Part shown: positions 1 to 6,316 of the stretch, in pieces | Layout of the letters: every line of letters begins with the position of its first letter | Position numbering within the stretch: the first letter of the stretch is position 1 | Assembly: GCA_937892315.1 (NCBI GenBank) | Contig: CALAVF010000446.1 | Location: 1 to 7,183 of the forward strand | From: an uncultured Prevotellaceae bacterium | Lineage (GTDB): Bacteria; Bacteroidota; Bacteroidia; Bacteroidales; Bacteroidaceae | DNA length: 7,183 nt | Direction: 5' to 3' | Translations under genes and position numbers: made by a program | Notes under the pieces: model-generated | The model's input: only the letters and a program-made list of their open reading frames with translations | What the model was told of the DNA's origin: nothing | The model's database searches: none

Positions 1-427
1 TGCCGAGGATGAAGCGGTGCTCCTCCTTCTTGTCGGGGGCGGGAGCGATGCAGGCACGTCCGACGAGGGCTTTGAGGCGAATCATCAGTTCCTGCATGCC
101 AAAGGGTTTGCGAAGGTAGTCGTTCGCCCCGAGTTCAAAGCCATGCACTACGTCTTCGGTCGCCGTGCGTGCGGTGAGGAAGAGGACGGGAATGTGGGGG
201 TCGGTCTGACGAAGGCGTTTCACCATGTCGAAACCATCCATGCGTGGCATCATCACGTCGGCAACGATGATGTCGGGACGAAGCGAGAAGTACATTCGCA
301 GACCCTCTTCGCCGTCGCGGGCGATGTGGATGGTGAAACCATGTTGGTTGAGCGTGTCTTTGATGATGAGGGCGAGGGTGGCTTCATCCTCGACCAAGAG
401 TACCGTTATGTTGTCGTTAGGAGTCAT
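1..427 (-). CDS. Two-component response regulator, receiver domain (C-terminus beyond the window)
   Basis: The start codon is at 425-427 on the minus strand and 142 residues are visible before the left edge. Because there is no stop codon in the window, the gene is partial. The visible part is a complete receiver (REC) domain: the acidic pair E13-D14 in VLLVEDE, the phospho-acceptor D57 in ADVMMPRMDG, T85 in FLTAR, and K107 in the KPF motif. The linker begins around residue 123. The output domain is not visible. An OmpR-type winged helix would be usual for a regulator paired with this kind of kinase and for relatives such as Bacteroides RprY, but that is inference. The gene starts 5 bp after the stop of the kinase gene, so the two are surely one transcript and the kinase is the expected phosphodonor. 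No Shine-Dalgarno sequence is evident, and translation may be coupled to the end of the kinase gene. Confidence 0.95.
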   Translation of the reverse strand, partial: MTPNDNITVLLVEDEATLALIIKDTLNQHGFTIHIARDGEEGLRMYFSLRPDIIVADVMMPRMDGFDMVKRLRQTDPHIPVLFLTARTATEDVVHGFELGANDYLRKPFGMQELMIRLKALVGRACIAPAPDKKEEHRFILG

Positions 428-432
428 AGGCT

Positions 433-2088
433 TTAGAGAAAAGAAATGAGCATACCGCCCACGAGCCATGCCAGAAGATTGAGCGTGTGGGCGTTAGGTT
501 TGGGGAAATGAAGCGTGAATGTGCTTCCCTCCCCCGACTTGCTGTTGACAGAGACAGAGCCTCGGTGCAACTGCATCATGGTTGCCACGTAATAAAGCCC
601 AAGCCCATGCCCCTTCACGTTGTGGAGGTTGCCTTGGGGCACGCGGTAGAACTTCTCAAAGATGTGGCGTTGCTGCTCGGGGGTGATGCCGATGCCGCGG
701 TCGCTGACAGAGATGAATGTTGTTCCGTCGCGAGTGATGCCGCCACAGACGTTGATGTCCGCCTCCTCTGCCGAGTATTTCACTGCATTATCCAGCAAAT
801 TGCCCAGCATCTGCAAGAGCAAGGTTCGGTCGGCTGTCAGCGTCAGGTCGTCGGGCTGAATGGCGGTGGCGATGTGGAGAGGCTTTTCGTTCTTCATCTT
901 CAGGGTCTCAATGGCAGCAGTCACCACGTCCTTCACACGCAACACTTCCAGTTTCAGCACAAAGTTTTTCTGCCGTTCTGCACTTACTGACAGAATCTGC
1001 TCCACCATGCCGCCCAAGCGTTGCAGTTGCTCCTGTGAGACACGAAGGTACTTTTCCCGTATCGCCGCATCCTCTCCCTGATGGAAGTGAAGCAGGGCAT
1101 CGTTGGCAGCGTATGCCACGGCGATGGGGGTCTTCAGTTCGTGGGTGATGTTGTGGGTGAAGTCGCTCTTCATCTCGTCGAGCGTCTTCTGTTTCAGCAG
1201 CGTGTGGATGAGATACCAGAAGGTGAAAACGAGGATGAGAAGCGTGAGGAGGGAGGTGGCGATGATGCCCTTCAGCGACTTCAATACACTTACGGCGACA
1301 GGCTCCATCCACAGGCGATAGAGGTCGTGCTGCGACGAGGTGTAGTGGTAGTCGTAATGCACGGCTTTGGAGGTAGGCTGATAGTGAGGCGTGGTGAGAA
1401 GATTGAGAGTATCTACGCCCAGCGTGTCTGCCTCGTTGTCGGCTTTCACTTGGAAATGCAGTTGCTCCAGCCGATGCGCCGTGTCGATGTGATGCTCTTG
1501 CAGCCTCAACGTCAGGAGGCTGTCGAACACCGCCACATCGGGTTTGCTCAGCAAGTCAATACCATTGTGGATGCCCTGCTGCATCATCTGCGTCAAGTCG
1601 CGGACAGACTTCTGGTCGTCCACCACGGCAGAAAAAAGCCCATCCCCACCACTGACTGATGCCTTGTTTTTCTCGGCTTCTTCGGTGTCGTATGAATGTA
1701 CATCCACCCGCATGTGCCGCTTGCCAGCCACGCTGTCACGCCGAATGGTGATGGTGTCCGTCAGTTCCTCGTCCTTTATGATGATGGCATCGTACCCCTT
1801 CTGACGGACGGTGGTGACAGAGCCAGCATATACCATCTGATTGTCCACGTCCATCTTGTAGCCCGTGGCATAACTGACTTCACCATGCGTCTGAGTCTTT
1901 TGTGAGAGTTTGGTGATGCGGAGCACCATCTCGTTATAATCCGAGATGCGAAGTGCCTCGACAATGCTCTCCTCCATCTCCTGCTTGCGGGTCTCGTAGA
2001 GATTGCGAAGGCAGTAAAGTTGGAAGAGGAAGATGGCTGCAAGGGTGGTGCAGACAAGAATGGTGATGGTTTTGAGTGGCAGTTTCAT
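433..2088 (-). CDS. Membrane-bound sensor histidine kinase (RprX-like architecture)
   Basis: This 551-residue protein autophosphorylates on histidine and should pass the phosphate to the downstream regulator. It has a first membrane segment at about residues 6-27, a large extracytoplasmic sensor region of about 245 residues with no recognisable family, and a second membrane segment at about 273-297. The HisKA H-box follows (HELKTP, phospho-acceptor H316). The ATPase domain has an N-box N430-LLDN-434, a G1 box DRGIGI (463-468), an F-box FEKF (477-480) and a G2 box GHGLGL (493-498), so all catalytic motifs are intact. The start MKLPLKT fits a short cytoplasmic N-terminus, and a promoter box lies directly upstream. 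Odd point: after the usual ending FTLHFPK (about residue 530) there is a 21-residue tail that contains a hydrophobic stretch, LNLLAWLVGGMLISFL. It could be a real C-terminal membrane segment or the product of a frameshift near 500. The sensed signal is unknown. Confidence 0.96.
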   Translation of the reverse strand: MKLPLKTITILVCTTLAAIFLFQLYCLRNLYETRKQEMEESIVEALRISDYNEMVLRITKLSQKTQTHGEVSYATGYKMDVDNQMVYAGSVTTVRQKGYDAIIIKDEELTDTITIRRDSVAGKRHMRVDVHSYDTEEAEKNKASVSGGDGLFSAVVDDQKSVRDLTQMMQQGIHNGIDLLSKPDVAVFDSLLTLRLQEHHIDTAHRLEQLHFQVKADNEADTLGVDTLNLLTTPHYQPTSKAVHYDYHYTSSQHDLYRLWMEPVAVSVLKSLKGIIATSLLTLLILVFTFWYLIHTLLKQKTLDEMKSDFTHNITHELKTPIAVAYAANDALLHFHQGEDAAIREKYLRVSQEQLQRLGGMVEQILSVSAERQKNFVLKLEVLRVKDVVTAAIETLKMKNEKPLHIATAIQPDDLTLTADRTLLLQMLGNLLDNAVKYSAEEADINVCGGITRDGTTFISVSDRGIGITPEQQRHIFEKFYRVPQGNLHNVKGHGLGLYYVATMMQLHRGSVSVNSKSGEGSTFTLHFPKPNAHTLNLLAWLVGGMLISFL

Positions 2089-2092
2089 GCTG

Positions 2093-2100
2093 CAAAATTA
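2093..2100 (-). promoter_or_regulatory. Bacteroidetes-type -7 promoter box for the kinase-regulator operon
   Basis: Read on the minus strand the sequence is TAATTTTG, which fits the Bacteroidetes consensus TAnnTTTG. Only four bases (CAGC) separate it from the kinase ATG. If the usual distance to the start of transcription applies, the transcript would begin at or next to the start codon and be nearly leaderless. No clear -33 TTG element is seen upstream. A chance match in AT-rich DNA is possible. Confidence 0.5.
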
Positions 2101-2130
2101 AGGGTTTTCAGGGAGATTCCATGTTTTTGA

Positions 2131-2186
2131 TAAGACTAAATAACACTTTTCAGTCTCGTTGGTAAGACTACGTAACCAAAAGTCTT
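2131..2186. promoter_or_regulatory. Candidate operator: four alternating AAGACT/AGTCT half-sites
   Basis: AAGACT occurs at 2132-2137 and 2164-2169, and its inverted form AGTCT(T) at 2152-2156 and 2181-2186. The two forward copies lie inside a longer direct repeat (2131-2144 and 2163-2176, 12 of 14 bases identical) spaced 32 bp apart, close to three helical turns. The last half-site ends about 24 bp before the -7 box of the barrel gene, where an activator would be expected to bind. The arrangement suggests binding by a dimeric regulator. The co-located response regulator is the obvious candidate, which is inference. Confidence 0.45.
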
Positions 2187-2209
2187 CTTCATGAACGAAA
2201 AACGCTCCG

Positions 2210-2217
2210 TAACTTTG
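2210..2217 (+). promoter_or_regulatory. Bacteroidetes-type -7 promoter box for the outer-membrane barrel gene
   Basis: TAACTTTG matches TAnnTTTG exactly and lies 18 bp before the ATG at 2236. The predicted transcript starts near 2221, giving a leader of roughly 15 bases. This box decides the start codon: the in-frame ATG at 2191 lies upstream of it and would not be in the transcript. No good -33 TTG is seen (the region around 2185-2190 reads TTCTTC), which suits a promoter that needs an activator. Confidence 0.65.
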
Positions 2218-2235
2218 CACTCAAAAAACAACAGC

Positions 2236-4338
2236 ATGAAACAGATGATTCTCCTTCTGGCAGTGATGAGTATGCCCTCCTGCCTTTGTGCCCAAAGCGA
2301 CACACTTTCCACCCATCAAATCCAGATTGCCACCACCGACAGCCTCCAACTCACCCTGCCCGAAGTGATGGTGAAGGGCGAACGCCCCATCGTGCAAATC
2401 GATGGCAGCAAACTCATCTTCGACATTCCCCAACTAATAGAGGGCAAACCGCTCGACAACGCTTTCGACGCCTTGAAAGAACTGCCCGGCATGACCACCA
2501 CGGACGACGACGTGCAACTGGGCGGACAGTCAGTGCCCATCATCCTCAATGGCAAACTCACCTCCATGTCACGTCAGCAACTCCTCACCCTGCTCAAGTC
2601 CACACCTGCCAGCCGACTGCAAAAGGCGGAACTGATGATGGCAGCCCCTGCCAAGTACCAAGTGCGAGGTGCCCTCCTCAATCTGGTGCTGAACAAAGCC
2701 ACCGACGGAGACACCGCCCTGCAAGGCGAACTCTATGCCAAAGCAGAAACGGAGCACGAAGCCTCGTTCAACGAACGTGCCACCCTGCTCTATCACCAAA
2801 GCAAACTCTCGCTCGATGCCCTCTACAGCATCAACCACGGCAAGGGCTATCACACAACGCATCAGACGGGTCTCCACACCCTGAACGACGGCACCCAACA
2901 CCCCATCGACACCCGCAACGTGACCCGATATGATGCCCGTCCCACCCACGACTACCGCTTCGGGCTCGACTATGACTTTTCCGACCAACACCAACTGAGC
3001 CTCGCCTACACTGGCAACAACAGCGGCGGCAACTATCAGAGCCAGATGACGGGTGTGCAGCAATCCACCATCGCCAACGCCAAGAAGGACATCCTCCACA
3101 ACGGACACATCGACTACACCCTTCCCTTCGGGCTGAACATCGGGGCAGACCTCACCTACTACGAAAGCAACCACTCGCAAGACCTCATCAGCAACCTCAA
3201 CGGTAATCAACTGGACTTCTTCACACAAAACCAACAACGCATCAACCGCACCAAATACTTCCTCCGTCAAGAGCACACCTTGAAGAACAACTGGAACCTC
3301 AACTACGGATCCACCTATACCTACGTGATTGACCACAGCCGACAGCACTACACAGCCACAGGCAACACCCTGCAAAGCGACCTGCCCGACGATCTCCTGT
3401 CTCGCAACACAGAAAAGACCCTCAACCTCTACGCAGGGGCTTCCCACACGTTCAGCACCCACCTCTCGGCAGAAGCCTCTCTCGCCGCCGAGCACTACCG
3501 CACACCCGTATGGAACGACTGGGACTTCTTCCCCACCCTCAACCTCTCCTTCACTCCCCAAGCCCAACGCATCTGGCAACTCTCCCTCAGCAGCGACAAA
3601 CGCTATCCCGACTATTGGTCTGTGCAGAACGCCACCACCTACTATGGCGGTGCGTATGAAGAAATCCTTGGTAATCCGCTGCTGAAACCCTCCAAGACCT
3701 ACAGCACCAGCATCAGCCATATCCTAAAGGGAAAATACATCTTCCGCACCTGGTTTACCTACCAGAAAGACTATTTCATGCAGACCATGTACCAATCGCA
3801 CGAACGCTTCAACGAAATTGCCCAGTTCAACAACTTCGACTTCCAGCAACAGGCAGGCTTGCTCACCTCCCTGCCCCTCAACCTTTCGTGGTGGTTCACC
3901 ACTCGCCTCAACCTCATCGGCGTGTGGATGCGAGAGAAGGACAGCGACTACTACACCTGTCACTTCGACCGCCACATTGCCTACGGCATGGCAACCTCCA
4001 GCACTGCCCTCCGCTTCTCCCGTCGTCACGACTTCTCCCTCACCATCTATGGCTTCATCCGCAGCAAAGCCATCCAAGGCACGATGGACCTCCCTGCCTC
4101 GGGCAACCTCGACCTCACCCTCCGCTACGCCTTCGCCCACTCCCGTGCCATCCTCACCGCCTACTGCCAAGACCTCTTCCAGACCCGCTCCATCTCCCCC
4201 ACCATCACCTGGGCACACCAACGCCTCCGCACCGACTTCTCCTGCTACCGAGTGACAGGCATCACCTTCACCTACAAGTTCGGCGGCTACAAGGAAAAGA
4301 AACGTGAGGAAGTGGACACGTCGAGAATGAGGAAGTAG
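2236..4338 (+). CDS. Outer-membrane beta-barrel protein, TonB-dependent-receptor-like
   Basis: This 700-residue protein begins with a signal peptide (MKQMILLLAVMSMPSCLCAQ) and a probable cleavage before Q20, the Ala-Gln site common in Bacteroidetes. A plug-like domain follows from about residue 41 (LPEVMVKGERP) to about 155. It includes the segment with DALKELPGM near 78-86 and a PIILNGK strand near 101-107, both typical of the plug of this family. The rest is a barrel of alternating aromatic-rich strands that ends in YKFGGYK and a charged tail ending DTSRMRK, a characteristic C-terminus of the Bacteroidetes outer-membrane beta-barrel (OMP_b-brl_3-like) family. There is almost no room for the N-terminal carboxypeptidase-regulatory-like domain that many relatives have, and no obvious TonB box. 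The ligand is unknown. The gene is divergent from a two-component system that may control it. An upstream in-frame ATG at 2191 was rejected because the signal peptide starts at 2236 and the promoter box lies between the two. Confidence 0.88.
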   Translation: MKQMILLLAVMSMPSCLCAQSDTLSTHQIQIATTDSLQLTLPEVMVKGERPIVQIDGSKLIFDIPQLIEGKPLDNAFDALKELPGMTTTDDDVQLGGQSVPIILNGKLTSMSRQQLLTLLKSTPASRLQKAELMMAAPAKYQVRGALLNLVLNKATDGDTALQGELYAKAETEHEASFNERATLLYHQSKLSLDALYSINHGKGYHTTHQTGLHTLNDGTQHPIDTRNVTRYDARPTHDYRFGLDYDFSDQHQLSLAYTGNNSGGNYQSQMTGVQQSTIANAKKDILHNGHIDYTLPFGLNIGADLTYYESNHSQDLISNLNGNQLDFFTQNQQRINRTKYFLRQEHTLKNNWNLNYGSTYTYVIDHSRQHYTATGNTLQSDLPDDLLSRNTEKTLNLYAGASHTFSTHLSAEASLAAEHYRTPVWNDWDFFPTLNLSFTPQAQRIWQLSLSSDKRYPDYWSVQNATTYYGGAYEEILGNPLLKPSKTYSTSISHILKGKYIFRTWFTYQKDYFMQTMYQSHERFNEIAQFNNFDFQQQAGLLTSLPLNLSWWFTTRLNLIGVWMREKDSDYYTCHFDRHIAYGMATSSTALRFSRRHDFSLTIYGFIRSKAIQGTMDLPASGNLDLTLRYAFAHSRAILTAYCQDLFQTRSISPTITWAHQRLRTDFSCYRVTGITFTYKFGGYKEKKREEVDTSRMRK

Positions 4339-4344
4339 TAATCG

Positions 4345-5388
4345 CTATGCCTCACAGAGGGTTTGAGTCATCCCATTCAGCGTCAAGCACATCTCTCGGG
4401 TCAAAGGGATGCGTTGGTTCTGGTGTTCCCATGGAGCGAGGATGAGGAAGCGGCCTTCGGAACAGGCTTGGAAGTACTGATGCCCAGGCTTGGAGAAGGT
4501 GTTGAAGCCCCATGGAGTAAGGAAGATGAGAGGGAGGCGAGCGTCGAGAGCGGCACGCATGATGGCTTGTTCGCCTTTGGAGATGGCTGGGGAGACAAGG
4601 ATGGCACCTTGCTTTGCCTCTTTCAAGAAGAAGGCGACCTTTTCTTGGATTTGTTCGTCAGTAAGGCTGCGGGAGCACTGCACTTGCAACTTTCGGGGGT
4701 GGTTGAGCAGGAACTGGTTGCCTATGGCAGCATAGGTCTGTCCGCAGATATTGATGCCGAAGCGGACACGGAAGAGGTCGGGGTGCTCACGTTTGATGAG
4801 GAGGCGGAGGGGGTTCGTGTGGAGATAGTCAATCCACCGTTGGAGTTCGCCTTTGCCAGAAAGGATGTGGTCGTTGTAACCGAGGCTCCACAGCATACCA
4901 TGCTGGCGATTGTCAAGGCTTCGATTTCTCTTGTCACCAGGTTGCCTTTGCTGCGACGGCGTCGCAGCAAAGTTAACCCCAAGCACCAAACGGCGATAAT
5001 GCTTATTGGTGCTTGTTTTGAAACCTTTGATGATTTGGCCAAGATGCTCTCCTCCACTCTCTTTCACATAGAGAATGCCGTGCAGGTGGTCTGGCATGAT
5101 TTGTAATGCTATCACCGACACTTCAGGGTGGTATTTTGTTACATCCATCCACTCATATTGCACGGCTTTTCCCAACTCCGACAACTCCACATGTGGATAC
5201 TCCTCCGTTCCCTTTTCCGCATCGCTCCTTCCCGCCAACTTTCCTAACAGCGGTCGCCTCCCTTCCACCGTCATCGTGATGAGATAGATGCGACGTGACT
5301 CATAGTCATGCCCTACCCTTCGCCGAAGCATCGAGGGTTTCTTCTCGCCAGCAAAGGGCTTATGTTTCTCGTACTCTTCTTTATTCAT
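4345..5388 (-). CDS. REP-associated (Y1/HUH) transposase-like protein with a C-terminal DprA/SLOG-like domain
   Basis: The start at 5386-5388 (MNKEEYEKHKPF) overlaps the end of the upstream HhH gene by 8 bp, giving 347 residues. Residues about 30-205 look like an IS200/REP-associated tyrosine transposase. The evidence is strand RRIYLITMTVEGRRPLL, the metal-binding HUH motif in MPDHLHG (H101, H103), and the helix WIDYLHTNPLR, in which Y188 is the likely nucleophile. Such enzymes nick and join single-stranded DNA at hairpins. Residues about 215-347 are not part of the basic transposase. They run through CSRSLTDEQIQEKV and GAILVSPAISKGEQAIM to GRFLILAPWEHQNQRIPLTR. The order of a strand ending in VS, a helix with AIMRAAL, a LPLIFL strand and an LILAP strand resembles the Rossmann-like DprA/SLOG fold, though the canonical SGxARGID loop is not conserved. 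No terminal inverted repeats or target duplications flank the gene, so it looks like a resident (domesticated) gene, not an insertion sequence. It ends 6 bp from the convergent barrel gene. The transposase part is firm; the C-terminal assignment is tentative. Confidence 0.85.
   Translation of the reverse strand: MNKEEYEKHKPFAGEKKPSMLRRRVGHDYESRRIYLITMTVEGRRPLLGKLAGRSDAEKGTEEYPHVELSELGKAVQYEWMDVTKYHPEVSVIALQIMPDHLHGILYVKESGGEHLGQIIKGFKTSTNKHYRRLVLGVNFAATPSQQRQPGDKRNRSLDNRQHGMLWSLGYNDHILSGKGELQRWIDYLHTNPLRLLIKREHPDLFRVRFGINICGQTYAAIGNQFLLNHPRKLQVQCSRSLTDEQIQEKVAFFLKEAKQGAILVSPAISKGEQAIMRAALDARLPLIFLTPWGFNTFSKPGHQYFQACSEGRFLILAPWEHQNQRIPLTREMCLTLNGMTQTLCEA
4940..4978. repeat. REP-like palindrome inside the transposase-like gene
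   Basis: A perfect 13-bp inverted repeat (arms CTTTGCTGCGACG and CGTCGCAGCAAAG, one central base) spans 4946-4972. Beyond two mismatched pairs, four more pairs (GGTT/AACC) extend it to 39 bp with 17 paired positions. It encodes about residues 139-148 (NFAATPSQQR) in frame, between the HUH motif and the catalytic-tyrosine helix. Such a long GC-rich stem inside a gene is not expected from codon use alone. No second copy is found in the window. Confidence 0.8.
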
Positions 5389-6253
5389 AATCGATGTAAG
5401 GCTTGAGTCGCTCCCACTCTTCGGGTGTGAAGATGCCAGTGGATAGGAGCGTTTCTTCATCTTCCACTTTCCCGTAGAGGCGGAGGTATTGGAGCAGGGC
5501 TTTCGTCTGTTCGTAGGTGATGTAGGGGTGGCTGTTGAGCGTTTGGAAAGAGGCTCGATTGATGTTGATTTTTGTGAGCGAGGGGGTGTCGGAGATGGTG
5601 AACCACTCCAGCAGTTCGGGCGAGAAGATAGGGATTTCGAGGAGTTGTTGCGGGGCATAGAAGCCGCCCAGACGCTGACGATAGCGGAGGATGGCATTGC
5701 TGATGCCCACGCCGATGCCAGGGATGCGGCAAAGTGTGGCGGAATCCGCCTCGTTCACATCCACCTTGACCAGCGAACGAAACTTGTTAGAGACAAAATG
5801 AGCAGCCGTGTCCCTTCTCTCCAACCGCTCTTCCCGTTCCTCACGGCGAGCCACCTTTCCCTTCTCAGGCAAAGTACCCACTCGCACATACGGAGCCACC
5901 CTTGCCACGTCCTCCTCTGTCCAGCCATACGTCCGCCCCATGTCGTCAGCCGAGCGAAACACCTTGCCCGCCGCCCGATAGTGCAGAAAATTCCGCACCT
6001 TCCACCCCTCGATGCCCATGCCCACAAGCGTGAGGGAATCCACCGTGTTGGGGTCGAACGCACGAAGCGAAACGCCAGAAATGGGGGGGGTAATTTTCTC
6101 CGCATCCCTCACCGCCTCCCCCTCCGCAGCGGGGACGGGCGGAGCAGAATGCCTATCCACCACCAGCAGCACCCCGATGCAGAACACGGCGATGCACCCC
6201 AACGCCACAATCGCCCGTCGGTCGCTCTTCCTGAAGTAGAAAATGTTTTTCAT
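5381..6253 (-). CDS. ComEA-like helix-hairpin-helix protein with an N-terminal membrane anchor
   Basis: The start at 6251-6253 (MKNIFYFRKSDRR) gives 290 residues. A basic N-terminus is followed by one membrane segment at about residues 14-32, so the rest is probably periplasmic. Three ComEA/Tex-type helix-hairpin-helix repeats follow at about 64-124, 164-220 and 228-288. The middle one is canonical (VNEADSATLCRIPGIGVGIS, then AILRYRQRLGGF). The first and third are more degenerate but keep the FDPNT/ININRA entry and the repeat layout. A highly charged linker (about 131-149, KGKVARREEREERLERR) joins the first two. HhH repeats bind DNA without sequence preference, and ComEA-type proteins bind incoming DNA in transformation; that role here is inferred. 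A longer in-frame start at 6340 was rejected because it would add a lysine/arginine-rich leader encoded by the T-rich promoter region, upstream of the -7 box. The gene overlaps the next one by 8 bp. A run of eight C's at residues 55-57 is a possible slippage site. Confidence 0.9.
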   Translation of the reverse strand: MKNIFYFRKSDRRAIVALGCIAVFCIGVLLVVDRHSAPPVPAAEGEAVRDAEKITPPISGVSLRAFDPNTVDSLTLVGMGIEGWKVRNFLHYRAAGKVFRSADDMGRTYGWTEEDVARVAPYVRVGTLPEKGKVARREEREERLERRDTAAHFVSNKFRSLVKVDVNEADSATLCRIPGIGVGISNAILRYRQRLGGFYAPQQLLEIPIFSPELLEWFTISDTPSLTKININRASFQTLNSHPYITYEQTKALLQYLRLYGKVEDEETLLSTGIFTPEEWERLKPYIDYE

Positions 6254-6267
6254 ACCACAAAGGTATG
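6251..6267. repeat. Perfect inverted repeat over the start codon and promoter box of the HhH gene
   Basis: CATACC (6251-6256) and GGTATG (6262-6267) are exact reverse complements separated by ACAAA. The repeat covers both the ATG of the HhH gene and nearly all of its -7 box, so a protein bound here would block transcription. It may also be chance, since the arms are only six bases long. Confidence 0.4.
6258..6265 (-). promoter_or_regulatory. Bacteroidetes-type -7 promoter box for the HhH/transposase-like operon
   Basis: On the minus strand the sequence is TACCTTTG, an exact TAnnTTTG match, with four bases (TGGT) before the ATG. The spacing equals that of the kinase promoter and again implies a nearly leaderless transcript. 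A purine-rich A-tract region lies directly upstream, and no -33 TTG is visible. Confidence 0.6.
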
Positions 6268-6269
6268 AA

Positions 6270-6316
6270 TTTTCTCCCCTTTTTTCTCGTTTTCTTTTGT
6301 TTTTTCTTGTTTTTCC
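6270..6316. other. T-rich (minus strand A-rich) tract with 10-bp phasing
   Basis: The plus strand is almost entirely pyrimidine here, with single G's at 6289, 6299 and 6309, exactly 10 bp apart. Phased A-tracts of this kind can bend DNA. It lies immediately upstream of the -7 box of the HhH gene and could act as an upstream promoter element. It could also be partly a terminator-like T-run, but no hairpin precedes it and no gene ends here. Confidence 0.35.

Noticed and set aside
2191..2235. N-terminal extension of the barrel protein from the ATG at 2191
   Set aside because: It would bury the signal peptide 15 residues in, and the -7 box at 2210-2217 lies within it.
2569..3720. Long minus-strand open frame (383 codons) opposite the barrel gene
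   Set aside because: Valine/glycine-rich translation with no motif, and it mirrors the codon bias of the plus-strand gene. The plus strand has a signal peptide, plug and barrel features, so this is a shadow frame.
4339..4344. Terminator between the barrel gene and the convergent transposase-like gene
   Set aside because: The gap is only 6 bp and no GC-rich stem with a T-run is seen around either stop codon.
4363..5106. Plus-strand open frame (247 codons) opposite the transposase-like gene
   Set aside because: The minus strand has the HUH motif, the tyrosine helix and a coupled start. The plus frame has no recognisable domain or promoter.
4345..5388. Intact mobile insertion sequence
   Set aside because: No terminal repeats, target duplications or second transposon gene are visible, and the gene is embedded in an operon by an overlapping start.
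5389..5697. N-terminal extension of the transposase-like protein from 5697
   Set aside because: It overlaps the third HhH repeat of the upstream gene in another frame and is a serine/proline-rich low-complexity translation. The start at 5388 gives a natural N-terminus and tight coupling.
5489..6268. Plus-strand open frame (259 codons) opposite the HhH gene
   Set aside because: The minus strand shows three HhH repeats and a membrane anchor. The plus frame has no domain signal and ends just past the minus-strand start.
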